From contig CAWZYQ010000021.1 in assembly GCA_963966275.1 (NCBI GenBank), positions 1 to 37,110 of the forward strand: a stretch of DNA of 37,110 bases, in the 5' to 3' direction. Made by a program: the position numbers and the translations under genes. The notes beneath the pieces are model-generated. The model saw only the letters and a list, made by a program, of their open reading frames with translations, was not told the origin of the DNA and made no database searches. The stretch is from UBA10427 sp003500135. GTDB lineage: Bacteria; Bacteroidota; Bacteroidia; Cytophagales; Cyclobacteriaceae. Below, piece after piece: positions 1 to 9,843 of the stretch; within the stretch, counting starts at the first letter, position 1, and each line of letters opens with the position of its first letter.

Positions 1-62
1 TTGAAGCCGAGCCTTGCTACATTAAAAATATTAGTCAGTAAATGCCTAAGTCAATCATGTTA

Positions 63-406
63 TTAGCGCTTTAGGTGCGTATTTTTAAAATTGTCGGGAT
101 ATTTCAGGCCAAATCCCAGGGCCCTTTCGAGGCTGATATGACCGTAAAGGACACAGCCCGTGTAACATAAAAAAGGCAAAGAAAATAAAAGCCCCCCAAA
201 GCAAATACCAGTAATGCAATGCCCTTATGATGACCCAGGTTATAAAAATAAGCGCCGGCTTTTGTATTGATCAAATACCCAAGCAAAGATATGTCGGGTA
301 GCAATAGGAATACCCAAAACCACCACCAGGCTATATCAGCAAATATGAAATAACCAAAACACACAAAAAATTGCAGCCATTCTTCCGATCGAAGCCAGTT
401 TTTCAT
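63..406 (-). pseudogene. DUF4260 family small membrane protein, frameshifted
   Basis: Small integral membrane protein of unknown function. The N-terminal part starts at the ATG at 406 (MKNWLRSEEW), contains hydrophobic helices and the family-like segment LLPDISLLGYLINTKAG followed by YNLGHHKGIALL. The frame that begins there ends at a TGA near 104. The expected DUF4260 C-terminus (GHISLERALGFGLKYPDN, then FKNTHLKR and a TAA at 63-65) is present in another frame. Adding one base, most simply in the six-T run at 169-174 (read on the minus strand), joins the two parts into one ~114-residue protein, the usual family size. An upstream ATG at 442 would add 12 residues, but family members usually begin close to the MKN. 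Either a recent frameshift or a sequencing error; I cannot tell which. The family assignment is from memory of its motifs. Confidence 0.7.
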
Positions 407-494
407 AATGATTATCAGCGGTATTTGTGACGAAGTTGACACTTTTTCAACATTATCTCATTAATTTCGTTCAGTTTTTGAGAAAGAATAGCGC

Positions 495-1781
495 ATGACA
501 GACATTATTTGGGAATACCTGGTGGCCTTGTGGGACTTAACGATTGAAATGGCGCCTTATTTGTTATTAGGCTTTCTGATAGCAGGTATCCTGCATGTTT
601 ACATTTCTGCCCAAAGAATGAAGCAGTATATGGGTAAACCGTCACTAAAGTCGGTCATCAACGCGGCGTTGATAGGTATACCTCTTCCGCTTTGTTCTTG
701 CGGCGTAATTCCTACGGGCATGTCATTTCATAAAAATGGCGCTGCAAATGGCCCTACCGTTTCCTTTTTAATCTCTACACCTCAAACCGGAGTCGACTCC
801 ATTCTGGCCACCTATTCGCTGTTGGGTTTGCCCATGGCGATCATCCGGCCCATTATTGCTTTTGTAACCGGTATAGTTGGCGGTGGCCTTACCAATAAAA
901 TAACAAATTTAGAAGTACAAGAAAACCACGATGGTGAGTACGAGGATAACAGGGCCAGGAAAGGTAAGCTGTACCGCACATTTAAATACGCATTTGTAGA
1001 TTTCCTCAATGATATTGCCAAATGGCTGGTGATCGGATTACTCATTGCCGCCCTAATAGCCGTGATCGTGCCCGATGACTTTTTTACGAAAACCATTGGG
1101 AATGAGTACTTGAGCATGCTGTTGGTTCTTTTGGCATCAGTTCCATTGTATGTATGTGCAACGGGTTCGGTGCCTATTGCGGCGGTACTTCTAATGAAAG
1201 GCCTTTCGCCGGGTGCAGCCATCGTGTTTTTGATGGCAGGACCAGCCACCAATGCAGCCACCATAACGGTCATTGGTAAGGTGTTGGGCAAAAAATCATT
1301 GATCGGATATATGGTCAGCATCATTGCCGGGGCCATTTTGTTTGGCATATTGGTCAATGAATTTTTACCAAGGGAATGGTTTACCGGCTTTTTACCTGAA
1401 ATGGCGCATGATGGCCATGGCGATCATTTTTTGCCCCACTGGTTCAAAGTTGTTAGTGGAATTGCTATGATTATACTTTTGATCAATGGTCAGATCCAGA
1501 AAAAGTTGACCCACCTGAGACTTAAAAAACAAGAGAAAGAGAAGAATACACAGATTAACGGAATTGAAATTATGGCAGAGAAAATAGTAAATGTAAAAGG
1601 AATGACCTGTAACCTTTGCAAGGCCAATGTTGAGAGGAATGTAGGTCAAATTGAAGGGATTGAAAATGTGATTGTCGATCTGGAATCAGGTGAAGTCAGG
1701 ATTTCAGGCGATACGGTAGACCTGACGAAAGTAAAAGATACGGTGGAAAGTATTGGTTACGAATACGAAGGGGAAAAATAA
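495..1781 (+). CDS. SO_0444 family Cu/Zn efflux permease with C-terminal HMA domain
   Basis: Inner-membrane permease of the DUF318/UPF0718 (SO_0444) type, a family linked to copper and zinc export. Residues 1-345 hold about eight hydrophobic helices. The first conserved block has the Cys-Ser-Cys motif GIPLPLCSCGVIPTG (C67, C69), and a matching second block PLYVCATGSVPIAA lies in the second half. A His-rich loop (HDGHGDHFLPHW) precedes the last helix. Residues 360-428 form a heavy-metal-associated domain with GMTCNLC (C372, C375), so metal handed to the permease may be bound by its own tail. The tail begins at an in-frame ATG at 1572, as if a separate copper-chaperone gene had been fused on. 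A terminator hairpin follows at 1791. The ATG at 495 is the first start in frame; no clear ribosome-binding site is seen. Confidence 0.88.
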   Translation: MTDIIWEYLVALWDLTIEMAPYLLLGFLIAGILHVYISAQRMKQYMGKPSLKSVINAALIGIPLPLCSCGVIPTGMSFHKNGAANGPTVSFLISTPQTGVDSILATYSLLGLPMAIIRPIIAFVTGIVGGGLTNKITNLEVQENHDGEYEDNRARKGKLYRTFKYAFVDFLNDIAKWLVIGLLIAALIAVIVPDDFFTKTIGNEYLSMLLVLLASVPLYVCATGSVPIAAVLLMKGLSPGAAIVFLMAGPATNAATITVIGKVLGKKSLIGYMVSIIAGAILFGILVNEFLPREWFTGFLPEMAHDGHGDHFLPHWFKVVSGIAMIILLINGQIQKKLTHLRLKKQEKEKNTQINGIEIMAEKIVNVKGMTCNLCKANVERNVGQIEGIENVIVDLESGEVRISGDTVDLTKVKDTVESIGYEYEGEK

Positions 1782-1790
1782 ACTGAACAG

Positions 1791-1817
1791 GACCGGTAAG
1801 AAATTGCCGGTCTTTTA
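1791..1817 (+). terminator. Intrinsic terminator after the Cu/Zn permease
   Basis: The hairpin arms GACCGG (1791-1796) and CCGGTC (1807-1812) enclose a ten-base loop and are followed by TTTTATTTTTT. It lies between two convergent genes and best serves the plus-strand permease, because the minus-strand side has no T tract. Confidence 0.75.
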
Positions 1818-3266
1818 TTTTTTAATTGAATAGTAGAATACGCCGCCATATCCGAGGGCTAACATCAAATGGAAAGGCAATAATCCATAATCGCCGGTAC
1901 TCAGCCCCAGATAAACACCATAAGCAAAGTAGACAAATAACAGAAGCTCAACAAAGTTGATCCATTGTATTCTTTGCTGCAAATAGATATTACTTTTTAA
2001 CACTGCCCCACTCCCCACAACATTAAATTTGGGTGTCCTGATAAAAGCCGATTTCATGCCTAACAATCCTTCAAGTACAGCAACACTATTGTGCAGCGCC
2101 ATACCCATGGAAAAAGTAACATAAAGGGGAAAGTATTTGGCAAACACTTTCCCTGATTTAACCTCCTTGCTTCTGGTCGATGTCCAGTAAAAGTAAGTCA
2201 TGGCCAGAAAGCCCAGAATAAAAAGTGAGCTGAACTGAAAGTACAGGTTGAGGGCGGGTTCCAGCTGCTTGATCAAAAGCATGGGGACACTCAATACTGA
2301 AGCAAGTAAAAGAAAAAGGAAACTGGTACTATTGGACAGGTGCAAAATGGCATGGATCTTATGCATGAAGTTCATTTTAGTACGAAAAACCTGCGGCAGC
2401 ATTTTGCGGGCCGTTTCGGCGCCTCCTTTTGTCCAGCGAAATTGCTGTGATTTTAATGCACTCATGGCGATGGGAAGCTCTGCAGGTGATTCCACTTTTT
2501 CAAGATACTTGAACTTCCACCCCTTCATTTGTGCCCGGTAGCTCAGGTCAAGATCTTCAGTGAGGGTATCCGATTGCCATCCCCCTGCCGATTCAATACA
2601 TGCTTTTCTCCAGATACCTGCTGTTCCATTAAAGTTGATAAAACTACCGGCGTGGTTTCGGGCCGATTGTTCCACACTGAAGTGGCCGTCAAGGCCAAAA
2701 GCCTGGAGACGCGTAAGTAAACTAAAGTTTTTATTGAGGTGGCCCCACCTGGTTTGAACCATGCCAATATTTTGGTCAGAAAACCAGGGTAAGGTACGTT
2801 TTAAAAAGTCTTTTTCAGGAATAAAATCCGCATCGAAAATAGCCAGAAATTCGTTATTTGTTTGTTTTAGGCCGTATTGTAAAGCGCCCGCCTTAAAGCC
2901 TTGTCTTACAGGCCTTCGTATTTGCTCGATATCATAGCCCTCCGATTTTTTTTCAGCGACCTTACCTGCAATAATTTCTACCGTTTCATCATTTGAATCA
3001 TCCAGTACCTGAATGTGTAATAGGTTTTTTGGGTAATCGAATAGAGTGACCGCATCAATTAAACGCTCAATCACATATTTTTCGTTGTAAACCGGTAATT
3101 GGATGGTCACATTGGGCAATAATACATCAGGTGAATATTCATCGTTCCGAACGGTTTTATTCTTCCTGCTTTTTCGGTATAACCACGTTAGATGCAGCTG
3201 TCCCAGGCTGAAGGCCAGAATGAAGAGCATAGATAGTGTATAAAGCGCTACGATAAGTGGTCCCAT
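1815..3266 (-). CDS. Processive family 2 glycosyltransferase, cellulose synthase/CslA-like, membrane
   Basis: Membrane beta-glycosyltransferase likely to polymerise a polysaccharide or glycosylate a lipid from a nucleotide sugar. An N-terminal helix (residues 2-24) is followed by a GT-A domain with QLPVYNE (57-62), LDDSND (D89, D90), the metal-binding FDADF (D145, D147), TEDLDL (236-241; catalytic-base Asp) and QQFRW (274-278). The last is the QxxRW signature of processive synthases such as BcsA, hyaluronan synthase and plant CslA mannan synthases. Three or four helices follow (313-335, 342-361, 378-395, 437-480). No PilZ domain or neighbouring cellulose genes are present, so the product cannot be named. 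The ATG at 3266 precedes a natural signal-anchor helix. It is convergent with the metal permease; a -7 promoter element lies at 3280-3287. Confidence 0.85.
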   Translation of the reverse strand: MGPLIVALYTLSMLFILAFSLGQLHLTWLYRKSRKNKTVRNDEYSPDVLLPNVTIQLPVYNEKYVIERLIDAVTLFDYPKNLLHIQVLDDSNDETVEIIAGKVAEKKSEGYDIEQIRRPVRQGFKAGALQYGLKQTNNEFLAIFDADFIPEKDFLKRTLPWFSDQNIGMVQTRWGHLNKNFSLLTRLQAFGLDGHFSVEQSARNHAGSFINFNGTAGIWRKACIESAGGWQSDTLTEDLDLSYRAQMKGWKFKYLEKVESPAELPIAMSALKSQQFRWTKGGAETARKMLPQVFRTKMNFMHKIHAILHLSNSTSFLFLLLASVLSVPMLLIKQLEPALNLYFQFSSLFILGFLAMTYFYWTSTRSKEVKSGKVFAKYFPLYVTFSMGMALHNSVAVLEGLLGMKSAFIRTPKFNVVGSGAVLKSNIYLQQRIQWINFVELLLFVYFAYGVYLGLSTGDYGLLPFHLMLALGYGGVFYYSIKK

Positions 3267-3829
3267 GTTAATTTTTTTGCAAAAATAGCAAGTTCATCCA
3301 TGAGGGTAGGAACATTTCGACCTTAAAGGATATTTTTGCCATGATTCCTCAAAATTTAAGCATAAAAAGCTTTTACTGGGTGACTTACATTACGAAAGCT
3401 GACCGGTTGGTCAAATGCGCGACATGCTTTCATTGATTTGAGCTCATGTTTGGCTGCGAAAAGGCGTTTAATCATTATCCTGCATAATTATTTCCAATAA
3501 TATTCAAATGGGTTAGATGGTTGGATTGCAGGTTTTCGGGGAAATAATGGATTTAAAAATAATATCATACATTACAATTACTGCTTATTTCAACAGCATT
3601 AGCGAGAATAAGCTTATAAATAGCATCATATTGCGCGATAAAATTACATGCCAACTAAAATTGTAAAAGTCCATCAAAGTTCATTTTTCCTATAAGTTTG
3701 ATACTTACCCCTACTTTAAAAAAGGTATGTATAGCTATTTGAATCATTGACAAAATCGAGAATATGACCAAATAGTGGCAATTTTGTAACTGTAATGATT
3801 TAAAATTCAGATCAAAAGGGGACTTTTTA
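3267..3829. other. Gene-poor gap between the glycosyltransferase and the PKD protein
   Basis: AT-rich stretch of 563 bases with no convincing gene. It holds a plus-strand TATTTTTG at 3331-3338 directly before an ATG at 3341 that opens a 31-codon reading frame (MIPQNLSIKSFYWV...) ending at 3436, which I do not recognise. It also holds an inverted repeat TGACCGGTTGGTCA at 3400-3413. Near the PKD gene a near-match to the -7 box (CAATTTTG, 3779-3786) lies 43 bases before the ATG at 3830 and could be its promoter. Confidence 0.5.
3280..3287 (-). promoter_or_regulatory. Bacteroidota-type -7 element upstream of the glycosyltransferase
   Basis: On the minus strand this reads TATTTTTG, matching TAnnTTTG. 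It sits 14 bases before the ATG at 3266. No good TTTG-type -33 element is found at 19-21 bases upstream, so this is a moderate call. Confidence 0.4.
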
Positions 3830-6800
3830 ATGTTGGCATTACGTCGAATACTATTTTTTACCATCACACTTTTGGGTTGGATGGCTCCTTCACAAAAAGC
3901 AATTGCGCAATGCACCCCATTAGATGTTATGGAGCCCGGATTTGAATTCATCACTTCAAGTAAGGGTTGTGCTCCACACGATGTTATCATCCAAACGCAA
4001 TATTTGAACTCGACGGACGGAACGGTTTAATATATAGACTGGGGCGACGGAACAAATGAAACTTATACGCAATCAGGGAATGTTAAGCCACTTATTTCTC
4101 ATACTTATCCGAATTCTCCTACGGATTGTGGTTATGAAATTTTAATTGAAGTCGAAAACACCTGTAATCCACGAGGCAGTGTAATCCTTAACCCAATTGA
4201 AGTAGTGGTTTGGACAGTAGATGAGGTAGAGGTACAACCTCAGGAATACCGCGTTTGTGAGGGATATGCTGCCAATATAAATTTTACAGATAACAGCGAC
4301 TGGAATTGTACACCTAGAGCGGATTTAAGAAATAATAGTTTTCCAAGATGGCTTCGATGGCAATACGGTCGAAATGTAAACGCCAACCGCATCAATGGTG
4401 TGACTATTGACGGTTTTAATCCAGCGCCTACCTTCCCATATTTACCCAATGCACAACCCGACTATCCGGTGACAGCGCCCGGTTCTGCGAGCGGAGATAT
4501 TTTTATTCCGCCCACAGCTACGGCAGGTCAGGATTTTTATGTGACTATGGAAAACTGGAATTTCTGTAATGCCTATGATGATGACATTAGTGATGGTGGA
4601 TTGAATCCGGTGACCCCGGGAGGTGACAATGCACCGTTGACTGTTGAAGGTGGAATTGTAGTGGTGGAAGCGCCTAATGGAGATTTTGTAACACGGGAAA
4701 ACAACGCCTCAGGCCCAATTAAATCGGATTTTTGTATTGATGATATTATTTATTTTGATAATAATTCCACTGGTCCGGGGGGATCAGCGCTTTCATACAC
4801 CTGGGGGTTTTACGATGGCCCAAACGATAGTTTTTCTTTTGCAACAAGTACAGATACCAATCCGACATACTCTTACAGTACAGGAGGGCAAAAGTTAATC
4901 CGGCTTTATACTACAGACGATGCAGCGGCAGGAGATTGCAACGTAATGGTGGAACGCGTGATCAATATTTCACCAACTGACACTGCACAGCTTAACATTT
5001 CGCCCACTACTTTCTGCAAAGATGAAGGCGATTTGTCACCGGTAACTGTAACGTTTGAAGATGTATCTACTGGAGTGGATGCCAATACACGCTACCTTTG
5101 GAATTTTTACGATGAAAACGGAAATGTTATGCGCACCGAGCCTTCAGATAGTACTCCTTCGGCCTCACGCCTGGGGCCATTTTCACAGGATTATATCAAT
5201 CCAGGGGTATACACGGTAGAGCTTTTCACCATTGATGCAATTACCCAGTGCTATACGGAAGATGTGCGACAGGTAGTAGTCTATAGCCGTCCAAACGTGA
5301 ATTTTGATCACCGTGTGGGTTGTGACGGCAGCGAAGTGAAATTTTATGACCTGACCACTTTGAATTCAATCAATGGGAATTCACTTCAATTCTGGGAGTG
5401 GGATTTCAGCTATGACGGCGTTGCTTTTAACCCGGAGCTGGCTTACGACGATTCTTCCCAACCAGACACAGTAACACAAATATTGCCTTTAGGTACCAAT
5501 ACAGTTGCTTTACGCGTCACGGATTCCCAGGGAGGGTGTTCAAAAATATTTCAAAAAGATGTGGAAGTGTTCCCATTGCCCAATGCAACCATCAATCAGG
5601 ATGAAACCATAGGATGTAGTCCGCTTGAAGTTCAGTTTGTCAATACAGCACATGCCACGCAGTCTGTTGCCATAGATGAGTACCGCTGGTGGGTAGACCG
5701 TGGAAGTGGATTTGTGCTTGAGGAAACTTTAGACCCCTCATCCGCGACATATAATGATACTACTTCATTTACATTTACCAACAATGGCAACAGTCCGGTA
5801 GATGTATTTGTAAAACTGGAGGCCATTTCTGCAATGGGTTGCAGCATCGAAAGTGCACCGCTTAACGCAACCGTTCAACCCTCCAAACAACCGGGTTTTG
5901 ATAACCTGAACTACGATCCTTTGGGCAACAACTGTGCCCCGATCAGTGTCGACTTTCAGGTGGATGCCTTTACACAAAGCCTGAGCCCCAACAGTTACAC
6001 ATGGTGCGTAAAAGACCCAAATGGTGATACGATTCACCTTGAAACTACTGGCCCTGCTGATATTGATTTCAGCCATACATTTCCGGCGTTTGGCAATGCC
6101 ATGAGTACTTATGAAGTGGTATTAGGAGCTGATATTGGAGGTCTTTGTGTTCAGGACTCAACACAAAAGATTAAGGTCAACCCATTACCGGAATCGGGTT
6201 TTACGATTGATACTTTGGCCTTTGACTGTGACCAGGTATTGTTGCAATTCGAAGCCGATCAAAAAGGGTTGGTACACTACGACTGGGAAGTGTATCAGAA
6301 TACAGTTTACATGGATTACGATTCAGTGGGGGAAAGTTTTCAGTTATTAATTAACCGGCCTCCAAATGGTAGCATGGATATCAACACCTATGCCGAACTG
6401 ACCACCTTAAATTTTGCGCTATGCCAAAGCAATATGACCAGTCAAGCCGTCAATGTACCGGACCAACCGGATTTCAACACGGGCTTTACGGTTAATCCGG
6501 TGGAGCAAACCATGCCGCTGAGTACTTTCGACATTACCAATACATCAAACTTTGGTAGCTGGACCTACAACTGGGATTTTGCTGATGGAAATGGTTTTTC
6601 CGGTTTTAACCCCGGTAGCCATACCTACGATACTGTAGGTACCTATGGTATTGCGCTTACCATAACTGATGGTTTTTGCACCGGGTACGATACTCAAATG
6701 GTAGTTGTAAACCCAAGGCCGTTATCGGTTGATTTTGCCTACACGCCAAGCATAGGTTGCGCTCAGTTGAACGTTCAGTTTACCAACTTCAGTCAAAATG

Positions 6801-8545
6801 CAAATCCGGCATCTTATTTTTGGGATTTTGGTGATGGAGGCGCTTCAATACTGAGAGAACCGCAATATACTTATACACAACCGGGCGCCTATACGGTCAC
6901 CTTGAGGGCATCTAATTACTTCGGTGATACCGTAGAGGTAGTGAAGACTGATATTATTAATGTGATGCCCATGCCGGATGCGGAATTTACGGTGGCGCCC
7001 ACCAACCAAATGTATCCAAATTCCACCGTTACCATTGACAACGTTTCGACTACACATTCGGCCAACCCTATTTTTGCCTGGGAATTTGGCGATGGTTTGT
7101 TTTCCAATGCGGTAGAGCCCGGAGATCATACCTATATGGCGCCCGGAACCTATAAAATAAAGCTTACAGTAAATGAAAGTGTATGCTCCAATTCTGATTC
7201 GGTCACCATTAAAATCGAAGATCCATTACCACCGGTACCTGATTTTGAATTTTTCCCGGACTCAGGTTGCGCACCCCTGACTGTCGAGTTTTTCAACAAA
7301 TCAGTCAATGCCGATCCGAGCGCTTATGTGTGGGATTTTGGTGACGGACAGGGACTATCTATTGAGGAAAATCCGGTCCATACTTTCTTTCAGCCAGGTA
7401 TTTATACCGTTACCTTGCGGGCGCAAAACGCATCGGGGGTTGAAGCTGAAATTATAAAGGAGGAGATCATCACGGTATTTGAAAATCCTGACGCATTCTT
7501 TAGTGTCGATCCGGCTTTCCAGGTATTTCCTGATGCAACGGTGACTATTGAGAACAATTCCACGGCAATTTCAGGCGCTGATTTCCTTTGGCAATTTGGT
7601 GATGGCAATACATCAGATGCACCTGATGTAGCATCTCATACCTATGAAGATCCCGGAAATTACACCATTCATTTGCGAATAGAGCAAAACGGATGTGTAA
7701 GTCGTGATTCAGCCGATATTTTTATCCAACCCATACCACCAGTACCTGATTTCGAGGCAGATCCAATGACGGGATGCGCACCATTGACCGTTCAGTTTAC
7801 CAATAAAACGGAATATGGGGATGCCGGAGGGTTTAAGTGGTATTTTGGCGATGGACAAGGTCGATCAACGGCCACCAACCCGGTATATACTTATTATGAA
7901 CCCGGAACTTACACTGTTCGTCTTGAAGCTACAAATGAATCTGGTGTGGTTGTGGTAGAAGAAAAGAAAGCGCTTATAGAAGTATATCCGGTTCCTCATG
8001 CCAGCTTTTTGGTTCGGCCTACACTTGTTGTAATTCCAAATGAACAGGTGATAACTACAAATCTTAGTAAAGACGCTGATTCATTTATTTGGGATTTTGG
8101 AGATGGCGCCACCTCAAACCTAAGTGAGCCGACCCATTATTACAAGGAAGTTGGCTTTTACGATATAGGCTTAATTGCAACCAATGAATTTGGATGCGCT
8201 GATACGATAATCCTGGAAAATGCGGTGGAAGCAGTGAAAAGAGAAAATGTGAAAGTACCTAATGCTTTTACACCAAGTTTATCAGGTTCAAATGGAGGGT
8301 TTATCGGTTCAGCAGGTACTAATGATATTTTTTATCCAGTGGTAGAAGGTGTAACTGCCTATCAAATGCAGATTTTTAACCGCTGGGGGGAATTGATTTT
8401 TGAAACGACAGACATGTCTGTCGGTTGGGATGGATATTATAAAGGTGAGCTTTGTCCGTCAGATGTATATGTATATAGACTGTCGTTGAAATACACGGAT
8501 GGTAATGAAGAAACAATGGTTGGTGATGTAACACTTTTAAGATAG
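3830..8545 (+). pseudogene. Giant PKD-repeat T9SS type B surface protein, interrupted by an in-frame TAA
   Basis: Secreted or surface-attached, probably adhesive protein exported by the type IX system. An N-terminal signal peptide (LFFTITLLGW, cleavage near AIAQC) begins at the ATG at 3830. The same frame runs to 8545 except for one TAA at 4028-4030, and resumes at once with YIDWGDGTNETY, a normal PKD motif. One base change (TAA to TAT or TAC) would give a 1571-residue protein. Many PKD/Ig-like domains follow, with cores such as YFWDFGDG, FAWEFGDG, YVWDFGDG, FLWQFGDG and FIWDFGDG. The last 95 residues (VPNAFTPS, FNRWGELIFET, GWDGYYKGELCPSDVYVY) are the gliding-motility/CHU_C type B sorting domain. 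A GTG at 4205 could be read as a start but gives no signal peptide, so I reject it. The PorP/SprF gene starts 10 bases downstream. Confidence 0.85.
6731..8230 (+). repeat. Three ~510-bp tandem PKD-pair repeats within the T9SS protein
   Basis: A two-domain unit of about 170 residues recurs three times, beginning near 6731, 7241 and 7748 (spacings 510 and 507 bases). Each unit has a long PKD domain opening with a D-F motif and GCAPLTV-like segment (GCAQLNVQF, GCAPLTVEF, GCAPLTVQF), and a shorter PKD domain with a PNSTVTI/PDATVTI-like segment. The third copy runs into the C-terminal sorting domain. The DNA copies have diverged, so this is an old internal duplication. Confidence 0.8.
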
Positions 8546-8555
8546 CGGGGAAGAA

Positions 8556-9566
8556 ATGACAAGGATTTTATGGATATTTATTTTATTGATATCATTCCAG
8601 TCATGGGCTCAGGATGCTCAGTTTAGTCAATACTATGCATCACCCATATATTTGAACCCCGGCTTTACCGGTACGGCTAAAGGCCATAGGATTGTATCAA
8701 ATACGCGTATGCAATGGACGAGCCTGGCAAGTGCTTTCAACACCTATGCGGTATCATGGGATGTAAACGTAGATGAACTGAGCAGTGGTTTTGGTATAAC
8801 GGCAATGGTTGACAAGGCGGGGTCTGTGGAATTACAGACTTCTTTGATCGGCGCTACCTATGCAGCAAAAATAAGGTTGAATGACAAATTAATTGTTAGC
8901 CCTGGCTTACAGTTTGGCTATGGTTCTCGGTTACTTGATTTCGACAAGCTGATACTGGGTGATCAATTAGAATTTAACGGGCCTACAACTGATGATGTGA
9001 TCGGGGTAATCGGTACACGCAACTATTTCGATTTTAGTTCAGGATTCGTTATGTATAGTCGCCTGTTCTGGGGTGGGTTTGCCGCTCATCATATCAATCG
9101 TCCCAATCATTCCTTATTGGGTGAGGACAGTCCGTTGCCGGTAAAATACTCCGTTCATGCCGGTGGTAAATTTCCCATCAAACCCAATGTATTGTCCAAG
9201 GTAAATATGTCGGCCATAACGACTTCTTTTATTTACAAATGGCAGGGCAGCTTTCAACAGCTCGATGCAGGTTTCAATATTATTTATGATCCGGTTATGG
9301 TAGGTTTGTGGTACCGTGGCCTTTTCAACAGAAGCGCCAATGGCACTCCGAATCGTGATGCACTGATATTTATGTTGGGCATGAACCTGAAATATCTGGA
9401 AATTGGGTACAGCTACGATTTTACCATTTCTGAAATAGGGCCTTCATCCGGGGGGGCTCATGAATTATCAGTTAAGCTGGAATTTGACGGTTGGCGAACA
9501 AAAAAGGTGAAGCGAAAAGACAAGTTTTTGCCTTGCCCCAACTTTACAGGCTTCGGTGGTTATTGA
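8556..9566 (+). CDS. PorP/SprF family type IX secretion membrane protein
   Basis: Outer-membrane beta-barrel-type protein of 336 residues. Members of this family are encoded next to type B CTD cargo and are needed for secretion or surface attachment of that cargo. A signal peptide (ILWIFILLISFQSWAQ) is followed by the family opening DAQFSQYYASPIYLNPGFTG. The rest is a series of alternating polar/hydrophobic strands typical of the family, ending in a short basic tail. The gene starts 10 bases after the PKD protein stop, so the two are almost certainly one transcript and a cargo/partner pair. Its stop codon overlaps the end of the convergent YHS pseudogene. It is intact, although its presumed cargo gene carries a nonsense codon. 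Confidence 0.9.
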   Translation: MTRILWIFILLISFQSWAQDAQFSQYYASPIYLNPGFTGTAKGHRIVSNTRMQWTSLASAFNTYAVSWDVNVDELSSGFGITAMVDKAGSVELQTSLIGATYAAKIRLNDKLIVSPGLQFGYGSRLLDFDKLILGDQLEFNGPTTDDVIGVIGTRNYFDFSSGFVMYSRLFWGGFAAHHINRPNHSLLGEDSPLPVKYSVHAGGKFPIKPNVLSKVNMSAITTSFIYKWQGSFQQLDAGFNIIYDPVMVGLWYRGLFNRSANGTPNRDALIFMLGMNLKYLEIGYSYDFTISEIGPSSGGAHELSVKLEFDGWRTKKVKRKDKFLPCPNFTGFGGY

Positions 9567-9843
9567 TGTTCTTCCAAAAGTTTTTGCCAGTACTGATCAG
9601 CTTTTTGCATTGGATTTTCTTCATCCTGATTCCAATCATCTTTGGTGTTCTGGAAAAATTTGTTGTAGAACAACTACAATTTGCCATCGACAATTTAGGT
9701 TTCAGGGTTAATATCTACTTTCGAGCCATCCACACCCATGGCATAGGCGCACTATCCACCATATTGCGGCACATAACCACCAGGGTTTTGCCCAAATTCC
9801 GTTTTGTTTCCTGATTGCTGAAATAATACAGGATGCCATCAGT
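9560..9843 (-). pseudogene. YHS-domain protein, C-terminal remnant
   Basis: Decayed 3' half of a YHS-domain (metal-binding-like) protein. Joining frames gives DGILYYFSNQETK, then FGQNPGGYVPQYGG, CAYAMGVDGSKVDINPET, IVDGKL and LFYNKFFQNTKDDWNQDEE, ending HQ and a TAA at 9560-9562. Lesions: a one-base frameshift between the ETK and FGQ segments; a TAG at 9752-9754 where the family has Trp (YGGWCAY); a TAA at 9695-9697 with loss of about one codon where the family has Phe-Lys; and a TAG at 9674-9676 where the family has Tyr (KLYLF). The N-terminal half is missing, replaced by the TolB-like gene, which joins it at a shared Asp-Gly codon pair near 9835-9843. The several independent substitutions show real decay, not just sequencing noise. 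Confidence 0.75.

Noticed and set aside
812..1357. 181-codon open frame antisense to the Cu/Zn permease
   Set aside because: It overlaps a well-supported gene on the other strand and shows no family-like motifs; an open shadow frame.
4028..4030. Recoding (selenocysteine or pyrrolysine) at the PKD stop
   Set aside because: The codon is TAA, which is not used for either amino acid, and the position fits an ordinary Tyr.
4205..4207. GTG at 4205 as the start of the PKD protein
   Set aside because: It gives no signal peptide and begins in the middle of a PKD domain; the upstream segment continues in the same frame across a single TAA.
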